The position numbers and the translations under genes are program-made. From contig CBDCOU010000003.1 of the NCBI GenBank assembly GCA_965219935.1, forward strand, positions 4,650,001-4,714,000: 64,000 nucleotides of DNA, in the 5' to 3' direction. Shown here piece after piece: positions 17,956 through 25,918 of the stretch; positions within the stretch are counted from its first letter, which is position 1; each line of letters opens with the position of its first letter. The stretch is from Bin34 sp965219935. GTDB taxonomy: Bacteria > Chloroflexota > Anaerolineae > Caldilineales > Caldilineaceae. The notes under the pieces are model-generated. The model was not told the DNA's origin and did no database searches. It saw only the letters and a program-made list of their open reading frames with translations.

Positions 17956-19673
17956 ACCGGTCTCGCAATTTTCCAATCCAGCCGGGCCGGCAAAGGCCCG
18001 GACGTTTCGGCCTAAAGGCGGCTGTGTGGGTAGTCGTCCTGGTTTCGCTGGTGTTGTCGGGCTGTGTCATCCCGGATACTGCCATGCCGGTCCCACCCGA
18101 ACCGGCGGGCCCCGCGGTGTCGATTGCCGCCACACAGCTTGAACCCGGGCCGTGCTCGGACACCTTCGTCCGGCACGTGATGGACTTCGCGACCCACGTG
18201 GACGAATGGCCCGTGCGCATGTTTTCCAGCAACGGGTCCGGCCTGGCCGTCAACGATTTGGACAACGATGGTCTGCTGGACGTGGTCATGGCCAACCTGG
18301 ACGGCCACAACGCCATCTTCTGGAACCGGGGCCACATGGAGTTCGAACGGGCCGACATGGAGACCCGCAACACGCGGGCGGTCAGCATTGTCGACGTGGA
18401 CGGCGACGGCTGGCACGACATCGTGTTTGCGTTGCGGCGCTACATTCCCTTGGCCTGGCTCAACCGGGAAGGTCCCGACGGCGGCCGGATGTTCGAGTCG
18501 CTGCCCCTCTCCCTGTTCAAGAACCGGTCCTACACCCAGGCTTGGGCCGACCTCGATCAGGACGGCGATTTGGACGCCGTCACGGTGACCTACGACGCGG
18601 AGCCGATGAAGGAGGAGAACCAGCCGGCGCCGACCGGCGGCGGCGGGGTCTTCGTCATGTACCAGAACAACGACGGATCGCTGAGCTTCGAGCGGGAGCA
18701 GCTGGCGATCAAGGCGCAGGGCCTGGCCCTGCTGCTGCTGGATCTCAACGACGACGGTCGCCAGGACATTCTGGTGGGCCACGACTTTGAACTGCCCGAC
18801 CAGACCTGGATTCGGACGGACGACGGCTGGGAAGAGACGACACCCTTCAGTGCCGTGGCCCGCAACACGATGGGCTTCGCCGCCGCCGAACCCGGCTCCG
18901 ACGGCGTCACGCACGTGTTCGCGGCGGACATGATGCCCTTCTTCACCGACGAGGAGACGATGGCGCAGTGGGCGCCGCTGATGGAGGATATGCACTTCGA
19001 GGTGGGCGGCAACCAGGTTATGCGCAACGTGCTCCAGGTCGAGGCGGAGGACGGGGGCTACACCGAAATGGCAGAGGCCGCCCAGCTGCAGGCGACGGGC
19101 TGGTCCTGGTCCTCGCAGTACGGCGATCTGGACCTGAACGGCTACATGGACCTCTACGTGGTGAACGGCATGCACTCCGAGGAGATGTTCTCCCATCTCC
19201 CGGACTCCGAGCTGGTGGAGGAGAACCTGGTGTTCCGCTACACCGGGGACGGATACGTCTGGGAGCCGGACTGGGGTCTGAATGCCACGGAAGGCGGGCG
19301 CGGCATGATGATGGCCGACCTGGACAATGACGGCGATCTGGACATTGTGGTCAACAACCTGCTCAAGCCGTCGATCATGTTCGAGAACCAACTGTGTACC
19401 GAGGGCCAGTCGCTGCAGGTGGACCTGCGCTGGCCCGGCAGTGGGAACACGCGGGCCATTGGCGCCGAACTGACCGTGTGGTCCGGTTCCGATTCCTACT
19501 CGCGCACGATTCGTTCCAACAGCGGGTACCTGTCGGGGGAACCTTCCCGCGTCCACTTCGGCCTGCCGGCCGGGGCACCGCTGGACCGGCTGGAAATCAG
19601 GTGGCCGGACGGCGAAGTGTCCGAGGCGGGAGGCCTGGTAGCCGGCAGCCTGTTGACGGTCACCAGGGAGTAG
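17946..19673 (+). CDS. FG-GAP/VCBS-repeat lipoprotein with ASPIC/UnbV C-terminus
   Basis: I start it at GTG 17946, with AGGAG 10 bases upstream; the long frame from 17775 lies inside the dehydrogenase. After a basic N-terminus and a hydrophobic signal comes the lipobox LSGC. Several calcium-binding-type FG-GAP/VCBS loops follow (NDLDNDGLLD, DVDGDGWHD, DLDQDGDLD, DLNDDGRQD, DLDLNGYMD, DLDNDGDLD), as in a seven-bladed propeller. The C-terminal domain (NTRAIGAEL, IRSNSGYLSG, IRWPDG) is ASPIC/UnbV. It is surface-anchored and probably binds carbohydrate or matrix. Ten-base overlap with the dehydrogenase ties it to the sugar operon. Confidence 0.88.
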   Translation: MELNRSRNFPIQPGRQRPGRFGLKAAVWVVVLVSLVLSGCVIPDTAMPVPPEPAGPAVSIAATQLEPGPCSDTFVRHVMDFATHVDEWPVRMFSSNGSGLAVNDLDNDGLLDVVMANLDGHNAIFWNRGHMEFERADMETRNTRAVSIVDVDGDGWHDIVFALRRYIPLAWLNREGPDGGRMFESLPLSLFKNRSYTQAWADLDQDGDLDAVTVTYDAEPMKEENQPAPTGGGGVFVMYQNNDGSLSFEREQLAIKAQGLALLLLDLNDDGRQDILVGHDFELPDQTWIRTDDGWEETTPFSAVARNTMGFAAAEPGSDGVTHVFAADMMPFFTDEETMAQWAPLMEDMHFEVGGNQVMRNVLQVEAEDGGYTEMAEAAQLQATGWSWSSQYGDLDLNGYMDLYVVNGMHSEEMFSHLPDSELVEENLVFRYTGDGYVWEPDWGLNATEGGRGMMMADLDNDGDLDIVVNNLLKPSIMFENQLCTEGQSLQVDLRWPGSGNTRAIGAELTVWSGSDSYSRTIRSNSGYLSGEPSRVHFGLPAGAPLDRLEIRWPDGEVSEAGGLVAGSLLTVTRE

Positions 19674-19718
19674 GTTCCGGGCCGGGGCGGATCCGCCCGG
19701 TCTTGGAAAGGAGAGGCG

Positions 19719-19750
19719 TCCGGATGCCGCTGCTTCAGGCGGCATCCGGA
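19719..19750 (+). terminator. Perfect 12-bp hairpin between the sugar operon and the IS607-like element
   Basis: TCCGGATGCCGC (19719-19730) pairs without mismatch with GCGGCATCCGGA (19739-19750) around an 8-base loop. It lies 46 bases after the lipoprotein stop. No T-run follows. A second small hairpin (CGGGCG/CGCCCG) sits right behind it. It may end the operon or belong to the left flank of the insertion element. Confidence 0.55.
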
Positions 19751-19780
19751 ACCCGGGCGTTGTTGGCGCCCGCAGGGGTA

Positions 19781-21675
19781 GTTGCAGTGGACTGTAACCT
19801 ATGATAATTTATTCCAATCATGGGCAACAGGCTGGTCAAAATCGGCAAGGCCGCGGAGATGCCGGGGACCACCCCGGAGGTTCTGCGCCAGTGGGAAAAG
19901 ACCGGCGAACTGCGGCCGGCCCGCAAGACCCGCGGCGGCACGCGCGACTACGCCGTGGCGGACCTGCCCGGAAGTGCCAACGAGGCGGCCCCCACCCTGT
20001 GCCATGCCCGTGTGTCCGGACGCGACCGGAAGGCCGACCTGGACCTGGGCCGCGGCCTGCACCACCGCAAGGCCGGGCTGCCGCGACGGCTGGACCTGAT
20101 CATGAAACGCCGGATCCGACGGCTGGTGCCAACCCACAAGGACCGGCTGCTGCGTTTCGGAGCCGAACTGGTGTTTGCCCTGTGCGAGTGGCAAGGCATC
20201 GAGATTGTGATCATGCACAAGGGCGAACCACCAGCCTTCGAGGAGGAGCTGGCGCAGGACGTGCGCGCGATCATCACCGTGTGCTCGACCCGTTGGTACG
20301 GCCGCCGCTCGCCCAAGGCGCGCCAGTGGATCGATGCGCTGCAGTCGGTGCAGGAACCGGCGTGATCCGCTCCCACCGCATCGCCCTGGACCCGAACGCC
20401 CAACAGGCGTCGCTGCTGGCCCAGCACTGCGGCTATGCGCGCGTGGCGGCCAACTGGGCGCGGGACGATTTCCGGGCCTCTTGGTTCACGGGGGACGGCC
20501 AGTCCGGCGCATGGCTGTCGGACATGGACCTGCGCAAACGGTTCAACGCCGTCAAGTTTGACCTTTGCCCGTGGTGCCGATGCTTGTCCCAGGCGGCGGC
20601 CAAGAACGCGATCATCCACATGGGCCAGGGGTTGGACGGATGGGGCGCCTACTGCCAGGCCCGGAAGCGCGGTGAACAGCCCCGCAAAGTCGGGTTTCCG
20701 CAACGCAGAAAGAAGCACCGGAAAGTGGCCTACACGGCCTCCAACGGGCGCAACACGGTCCCGGTGGACGGACGGAAAATCCGGTTGCCGGTCGTGGGCT
20801 GGGTGCGGATGCGGGAGGCCCTGCGGTTTGAAGGGGACATCGGTGAAGTCACGGTGTCCCAGTCCGGCCAACGCTGGTTCGTGTCCATCCAGGTGCACAC
20901 CGCCGACGAGCCAGCCCCGCCCAGGCCCGGACCCACGGTGGGCGTCGACCTGGGCGTCAAGACGCTGGCCGTGGTGTGGGATGGGGAGGCAACGACGGAG
21001 GTGGCCAATCCGCAGGCCCTGGCTTCCAAGTTGCAGTCGCTGCGCCGCCTGGACAAGGCCATCGCCTGCAGCCTCCATACGCATGGCCGGCACAAGCCCA
21101 GCCACCGCCGGGACCGCAAGTACGCCCAGCGCAGGCAACTGCACATCGACATTGCCAACCTGAGAGCCGACCACCATCACAAGGCCACCACGCAGATAGC
21201 CAAACGCGGCGGCACGGTGAAGGTGGAAACGCTCAACGTCGTCGGCATGAAGCACAACCGCAGGCTGGCCCGGGCGATCAGCGATGCCGGCCTGTCCGAA
21301 TTCGTGCGGCAGCTGGAGTACAAGTGCCCTTGGTACGGCACGGAGTTCCGGCGCGTCGACCGCTGGTATCCGTCCTCGAAGACGTGCAGCCGGTGCGGAG
21401 CCGTGAAGCAGTCGCTCCTGCTCTCGGAACGGACCTACCGCTGCCACCGGTGCGGGTTCGCGTGCGACCGGGACGCGAACGCCGCCCGCAACCTCCAGGC
21501 ATACACGGGTCCCACGGAGCCGGCCCGAACCCTGAACGCGCTCCCCAGGCCGGCGAGGTCCGCCGGCGAAGAAATGGACGTGGAGACCCGTAAGCCGCAC
21601 TGCCGCGAGGCACGCGCACGGTCCGTGAAGCGTCTACCAGACAGCCCGCCATCATTGTTCGATTACCCCGGACCT
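19781..21675 (+). mobile_element. IS607-like insertion sequence (tnpA-tnpB)
   Basis: The element carries a serine-recombinase tnpA and a tnpB overlapping by four bases, the standard IS607 arrangement. IS607 elements have no terminal inverted repeats, so the ends are estimates. The left limit is set near an imperfect palindrome (GTTGCAGT/ACTGTAAC, 19781-19798) that precedes tnpA; the right limit is near the tnpB stop. The right end touches the last codons of the neighbouring kinase gene. TnpA has lost an internal segment, so the element is probably immobile by itself. Confidence 0.75.
19820..20365 (+). CDS. tnpA: IS607-type serine recombinase TnpA with internal deletion
   Basis: The first 45 residues are a MerR-like helix-turn-helix (IGKAAEM..., LRQWEKTGELRPAR...GGTRDY). 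The serine-recombinase domain starts with HARVSGRDRKADLD, giving the catalytic Ser at residue 66, and later has HKDRLLRFG and YGRRSPKA. Compared with IS607 relatives, about 25 residues are missing after KADLD. The segment that normally carries the ERQ...L helix and the next strand is gone, and the sequence jumps straight to GRGLHHRK. The frame is kept, but the deletion should disrupt the catalytic fold. tnpB begins within the stop region (GTGA). Confidence 0.82.
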   Translation: MGNRLVKIGKAAEMPGTTPEVLRQWEKTGELRPARKTRGGTRDYAVADLPGSANEAAPTLCHARVSGRDRKADLDLGRGLHHRKAGLPRRLDLIMKRRIRRLVPTHKDRLLRFGAELVFALCEWQGIEIVIMHKGEPPAFEEELAQDVRAIITVCSTRWYGRRSPKARQWIDALQSVQEPA

Positions 21676-21678
21676 TGA
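20362..21678 (+). CDS. tnpB: TnpB, RNA-guided RuvC-like nuclease of the IS607 element
   Basis: At 438 residues, starting with GTG in the GTGA overlap, the protein looks complete. RuvC-I Asp is D196 (GVDLGVKT), RuvC-II Glu is E289 (VKVETLN), the zinc finger is C342/C345 and C361/C364, and RuvC-III Asp is in CDRDANAARNL (D371). All catalytic positions are present, so it should still be an active guide-RNA nuclease. TnpB enzymes use an omega RNA made from the 3' end of their own gene and the right element end; that RNA would map to about 21500-21680. The tail overlaps the last 16 bases of the convergent histidine kinase gene. The long frame that extends upstream to 19801 is only an open shadow over tnpA. 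Confidence 0.88.
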   Translation: MIRSHRIALDPNAQQASLLAQHCGYARVAANWARDDFRASWFTGDGQSGAWLSDMDLRKRFNAVKFDLCPWCRCLSQAAAKNAIIHMGQGLDGWGAYCQARKRGEQPRKVGFPQRRKKHRKVAYTASNGRNTVPVDGRKIRLPVVGWVRMREALRFEGDIGEVTVSQSGQRWFVSIQVHTADEPAPPRPGPTVGVDLGVKTLAVVWDGEATTEVANPQALASKLQSLRRLDKAIACSLHTHGRHKPSHRRDRKYAQRRQLHIDIANLRADHHHKATTQIAKRGGTVKVETLNVVGMKHNRRLARAISDAGLSEFVRQLEYKCPWYGTEFRRVDRWYPSSKTCSRCGAVKQSLLLSERTYRCHRCGFACDRDANAARNLQAYTGPTEPARTLNALPRPARSAGEEMDVETRKPHCREARARSVKRLPDSPPSLFDYPGP

Positions 21679-23276
21679 CAGGTTGGCGTAGGTTCTGGAG
21701 ACCGGTTCGATATGGGCAGTAGGATGGAAAACTCACTGCCGCCGTTGGGAAGACTGTGATAGCGGATGTCCCCGCGGTGCCGACGTACGATATTGCGTGC
21801 CAGGCTCAGGCCCAGCCCGCGGTTGTTGAGGCCTGGATTGTTGGTCGGGTCCACCCTGAAGTAGGGTTCGAAAATCGCCTCCTGGTGCTGCGGCGCCACT
21901 CCCGGTCCGGTGTCCCTGATGCGGATGGCGCACCAGGCATCCGAGCCGCCGGCTCCAATCGTGACCGCACCTCCGTCTCCGGTGTAGTTGATGGCGTTCA
22001 GCACCAGTTCCAACAACACGTCGTTCTTGAAATAGACCCGGTCCACCTCAACGCTTTCCACGCCGTCCAGGGAATCCAAGGTCACCCTGACGTTCCGGTC
22101 GGCGGCCACTTCCTCGACACTGGCCAGGACCTGTTGGACCAGTGGCTCCAACGCCACCGTTTCCAGGTTCAGGGCCACGTGGCCGGTTTCGGTGAAGAGC
22201 GCGTTCAGGGACCGGTCGCTCATTTCGAGCAGTTCGGAGACGTTCTGCTTCATGTCCGCGGCCACCTCGGCCGCAAACCTGTCCTTGTGCACATGCCTTG
22301 ACAGGGTGGCAATGTCCAGTTCCAGGGCGCCCAGCGCGTTGCGCAACTCGTGGCTGAGGTTGGATGCCAGCTGCTGGCGGACCTCCCAGCTGTGGCCCAG
22401 GCGGCGCTGCAATCCCCGGAAGGCATCGCGCAGGGCGCTGATTTCCGTGATGCCGCGGGTGTGCCTGACCTGAACCGGCCGAATGATCTCGGTATCGCTT
22501 TGGATGCCCCGGATCGACTCCGTGATGTGCATCAGCGGCGCCGTAAAGAATCGGGCAATGGCGTAGGTTGCGGCTCCCAGCAGGCACAGCGAGGCGAGAA
22601 TCGCGGCAAAGAAGGTGATCCACAACTGTCGGTGCACCTCCTGCAGGAACTCGCGGGACTGGATCACTTCCACATAACCGATGGTGCGCTGGTCCATGAC
22701 CTGGAAGTCCTGGGGCCCCTGGTCCTGGGCCGGCGCGAACACGGGGACCATGGCGACCCACACGGACTGGCGGCGGCAGTCCTGGCAGGTCCAGGTTGTG
22801 CGGGTCCCGGTATCCGAGTCGTCGGCAGGTTGGCTGTAGCAGAACTCGCCGGCGAACGTGAAGTCCTGGGGGGTTGCGTCGGCGGTGTGGAGGCTGGCGT
22901 TTGCGACCAGACGCGCGCGCGCGCGCAGGGAGGCTTGGTACTCCTCGTTGTGCAGGTCGCAGGGCACCATCGCGGTGGCCCGCACGCTGGTGGACGATGT
23001 CTGCAGATTGCCCTTGTCGTCCGGAACCAGAATGCGGACATGGCTTTCGGGTTCCGCCAGGATCAGGATGTTGCCCGAGGCGAGTACGGTGAGCAGGGGA
23101 TTGCCCAGCATTTCGGTGGCCTGTTCCGAGACCGAGACGGCTTCCCTGACCAGCCGCACCAGGAAGCGGTATTCCACCTGGCGCCAGGACAGTTCGGTGA
23201 CCAGGGCCAGGGTGCAGGCCACGATCAGGCCCAGGGCCAGAATGTTGACCAGCGACAGGTAGCGCCGCAGCCGCAT
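21663..23276 (-). CDS. Membrane sensor histidine kinase with Cys-containing extracytoplasmic domain
   Basis: The 537-residue kinase has membrane helices at about residues 10-28 and 219-241. They enclose a ~190-residue sensor domain with four Cys: C106, C146 and a C164-x-x-C167 pair. HAMP, HisKA (H309 in SNLSHELRNAL) and HATPase domains follow, with N box (ELVLNAINYTGDGG), G1 (DTGPGVAP) and G2 (GLGLSLA). The Cys set suggests metal or redox sensing, which is inference. Its response regulator lies 35 bases upstream in the same direction. The last codons overlap tnpB, so the IS607-like element inserted very close to its 3' end and may have replaced its final residues. A 15-base CG repeat lies inside at 22912-22926. 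Confidence 0.88.
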   Translation of the reverse strand: MRLRRYLSLVNILALGLIVACTLALVTELSWRQVEYRFLVRLVREAVSVSEQATEMLGNPLLTVLASGNILILAEPESHVRILVPDDKGNLQTSSTSVRATAMVPCDLHNEEYQASLRARARLVANASLHTADATPQDFTFAGEFCYSQPADDSDTGTRTTWTCQDCRRQSVWVAMVPVFAPAQDQGPQDFQVMDQRTIGYVEVIQSREFLQEVHRQLWITFFAAILASLCLLGAATYAIARFFTAPLMHITESIRGIQSDTEIIRPVQVRHTRGITEISALRDAFRGLQRRLGHSWEVRQQLASNLSHELRNALGALELDIATLSRHVHKDRFAAEVAADMKQNVSELLEMSDRSLNALFTETGHVALNLETVALEPLVQQVLASVEEVAADRNVRVTLDSLDGVESVEVDRVYFKNDVLLELVLNAINYTGDGGAVTIGAGGSDAWCAIRIRDTGPGVAPQHQEAIFEPYFRVDPTNNPGLNNRGLGLSLARNIVRRHRGDIRYHSLPNGGSEFSILLPISNRSPEPTPTCQGPG

Positions 23277-23311
23277 GGTGTCGGAAGGGAGGCGGGCCGG
23301 CCGGGCTCCGG

Positions 23312-24055
23312 TTAGGAGGACACCAGCCGATAGCCCTTGGTGCGCACGGTTTCAATCAGCTGTTCCGAGTTGGAGTCCTGGCCCAGCTTCTTGCGCAGAT
23401 AGCAGATGTGGGTGCGTATGTTCTGCTTGTTGGTCTGGTCGAAGTGGCGGGCCGATTCCCCTTCCGCATCGCACAGCACTTCATAGAAGGTCTGCAGGGA
23501 AACCGTGTTGCCGTTGTGGCTCATCAGGAGGCCCAGGTACCGGCTCTCGATGGGTGTCAGCCGGACATCCATGTCTGCGTACCGGGCCTGGTTCTCATTG
23601 GGGTAGAGCGTAAGGTCCAGTTCCGGAAGTTCCAGGATCTCCGCCAGCGGCTCCCGGCTGCGCCGGGCGGCGTCCGCTTCCAGCTGCCGGCGGACAATGG
23701 CCAGCAGTTTCTGTTCGTCGTCCCCCTTGCGATGGAAGTGCAGTGCGCCCCGGTTCAGGGCGTCGATGTAGGTGGAGTTGACCTGCTCCTCGGTGGCCTG
23801 CTGCCCGGAAATGACGACCACAAAGGGGTCCCGGGCCTTGTGCTCCATGCGATCCAGCAGTTCGAGGCCGTCGATGCCGGGAAGCTTGATGTCCAGGACC
23901 ACCACGCTGGGCTGGTGCAGCGTAATGAGCCTTTCCCCCTCCTCGGCGCTGTCGCAACTGATGATGTGGACGTCGGGCAGGTGGCTTTCCAGGAAGCGCT
24001 GGGCCGAACGCCGAAAGTAGCGGTCATCGTCAATCAGAACGAGCTTTGTAATCAT
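23312..24055 (-). CDS. OmpR-type response regulator
   Basis: From ATG 24055 the product has 247 residues. The receiver domain has acidic residues LIDDD (9-11), the phospho-acceptor D55 (VVLDIKLPG) and a Thr/Ser-Lys region (HFHRKGDDE, where the conserved Lys is visible). The C-terminal winged helix (TPIESRYLGLLM, RTHICYLRKKLG, RTKGYRLV) is OmpR/PhoB-like. An open frame continues 53 codons upstream to 24214, but the receiver fold starts exactly at MITKLVLIDDD. It precedes and is cotranscribed with the histidine kinase. It probably controls envelope or redox genes. Confidence 0.88.
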   Translation of the reverse strand: MITKLVLIDDDRYFRRSAQRFLESHLPDVHIISCDSAEEGERLITLHQPSVVVLDIKLPGIDGLELLDRMEHKARDPFVVVISGQQATEEQVNSTYIDALNRGALHFHRKGDDEQKLLAIVRRQLEADAARRSREPLAEILELPELDLTLYPNENQARYADMDVRLTPIESRYLGLLMSHNGNTVSLQTFYEVLCDAEGESARHFDQTNKQNIRTHICYLRKKLGQDSNSEQLIETVRTKGYRLVSS

Positions 24056-24251
24056 GGCTGATGTGCGGTGTGGTTTGTCCGTCGGGAACGGAATTATTGT
24101 AGCGATCGGTTCCGGCATGTGCCGGCCCGGTGTCACATTCGCTCCGGGCGGCCCGGTTTCGGGACCGGGCCGGGCCATCGAAGCGCGACGGGGCCGCGGG
24201 ATGCCAAATGGCACAACCCGGAGAGATGCGGCCCGCGGGCCGGGCCAAACC

Positions 24252-24263
24252 TATAATTTGACA
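24252..24263 (+). promoter_or_regulatory. Promoter elements upstream of fumC
   Basis: TATAAT (24252-24257) is directly followed by TTGACA (24258-24263), and GATAAT lies at 24278-24283. TATAAT could serve as a -10 with the start about 30 bases before the fumC ATG. TTGACA/GATAAT have only 14 bases between them, which is short. Either reading puts a promoter here. Confidence 0.45.
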
Positions 24264-24292
24264 TTCTGAGCCATCCGGATAATGCCCCGTTC

Positions 24293-25672
24293 ATGAACAA
24301 CGAGTTCCGCATTGAAAAAGACAGCATGGGCGAAGTCGCCGTGCCCGCCGCGGCCCTGTACGGTGCCCAGACCCAGCGTGCGGTCGACAACTTCCGCATC
24401 AGCCCTTATCGGTTTCACCGCCTTTTCCTGCAGGCGCTGGCCCAAATCAAGCAGGCTTCGGCCTTGGCCAACCATGAACTCGGCCTGCTTCCCGAAGAGC
24501 GTGTCGCGGCCATTGCCGAGGCGGCTGCGGCAGTGGCGGACGGGCGGCACGACGGGGAATTCCCGCTGGACATCTTTCAGACGGGTTCCGGGACCAGCAC
24601 CAACATGAATGCCAACGAAGTCATTGCTGCGTTGGCCGAACGGGAATCGGGGATTGCGGTCCACCCCAACGATGACGTCAACATGTCGCAAAGCAGCAAC
24701 GACGTCATTCCCAGCGCCATTCACGTCAGCACGGCGGCAGCCGTCCGTGAATTGTCCAGGGCGCTCGACGGCATGCTTGCGGATATCGACAGCCAGATTG
24801 AGGCCACCGGCGATGTGGTCAAGACGGGACGCACCCATTTGATGGATGCCCTGCCGGTTACGCTGGGGCAGGAGATGGAAGCTTGGCGGCATCAATTGGA
24901 GGGATGTCGCGCAGGGCTTCAGGAAGGACTGGTCGGCCTGTCCCAACTGCCGCTGGGCGGGACGGCGGTCGGGACCGGCCTCAATGCGCATCCCCGGTTT
25001 GGAGAGGTTGCCTGTCGCCACCTGTCCGATCTGGCCGGGGCCGCGTTTGCCAGCAGTTCCAATCACTTTGCCCGGATTGCCGGGCAGGAGGCGGCTGCGG
25101 ATGCCGGCAGCCGGATGCGGTCCCTGGCGATCTGTCTGATGAAGATTGCGAACGATCTGCGGTGGATGAACAGCGGCCCCATCGCCGGCTTGGGCGAAGT
25201 GACGCTCCAGGCACTCCAGCCCGGCAGCAGCATCATGCCCGGGAAGATCAATCCCGTGGCGCCGGAGGCGGCCGCCATGGTGTGCGCCCAAGTCATGGGC
25301 AACGATGTCACAGTGGGCATCGCAGCCCAGTCCGGGGTGTTCCAGCTCAATGTAATGCTGCCCGTGATCGCCCACAACCTGCTTGAAAGCGCCGGTTTGC
25401 TGACCGGCGCGGTACGGGTCCTGGGCAGTGCCATTGCCAACCTGACCGTCAACCGGGAGCGTATAGAGGCCGCCACGAGCCGCAATCCAATCCTCGTAAC
25501 GGCCCTGAACCCGGTCATCGGCTACGAACTGGGAGCCTCCATCGCCAAGCGGGCCTATGCCGAAGACCGGCCGCTCAAGGATGTGGCCCTGGAAATGACG
25601 GATTTGTCCGCCGAGGAACTTGACCGGCTGCTGGATCCGGCCAAGCTGACCAAGGGCGGCATTGCCGGATAG
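24293..25672 (+). CDS. fumC: Class II fumarate hydratase
   Basis: The 459-residue protein matches FumC over its length and interconverts fumarate and malate in the TCA cycle. Family motifs seen are the substrate site GSGTSTNMN, VHPNDDVNMSQSSND, GRTHLMDALP (catalytic His region) and the signature GSSIMPGKINP. ATG 24293 has no clear ribosome binding site, but the N-terminus FRIEKDSMGEV aligns with the family start. It is divergent from the two-component system and convergent with the M23 peptidase gene, so it is probably monocistronic. Confidence 0.95.
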   Translation: MNNEFRIEKDSMGEVAVPAAALYGAQTQRAVDNFRISPYRFHRLFLQALAQIKQASALANHELGLLPEERVAAIAEAAAAVADGRHDGEFPLDIFQTGSGTSTNMNANEVIAALAERESGIAVHPNDDVNMSQSSNDVIPSAIHVSTAAAVRELSRALDGMLADIDSQIEATGDVVKTGRTHLMDALPVTLGQEMEAWRHQLEGCRAGLQEGLVGLSQLPLGGTAVGTGLNAHPRFGEVACRHLSDLAGAAFASSSNHFARIAGQEAAADAGSRMRSLAICLMKIANDLRWMNSGPIAGLGEVTLQALQPGSSIMPGKINPVAPEAAAMVCAQVMGNDVTVGIAAQSGVFQLNVMLPVIAHNLLESAGLLTGAVRVLGSAIANLTVNRERIEAATSRNPILVTALNPVIGYELGASIAKRAYAEDRPLKDVALEMTDLSAEELDRLLDPAKLTKGGIAG

Positions 25673-25918
25673 GGCTGTGTTGGTTGGGGGCATGCGCGAT
25701 GTCGCGGCATCCGAGTCAGTGCCTATCGGGAAGGGAAACACCCGGATCAAGGCAGTTGGGGGTGCGAGCGGGCACCTTGCCGGCAGGGGAACATCAGGAA
25801 TAGGTGCCACCCGGTTTCGATGGCCCAGGCGTCATTGCCCAGAGGGTCACGGGAGCCCTTGTCGGCCGGAGGTCCGTAAGACCCGCCGCGCCACCGGTAT
25901 CGCCGGGTGGGCCAGGCG

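Noticed and set aside
19801..20361. Upstream extension of the tnpB frame
   Set aside because: This part overlaps tnpA in another frame and has no TnpB homology; GTG 20362 fits the overlap usual for IS607.
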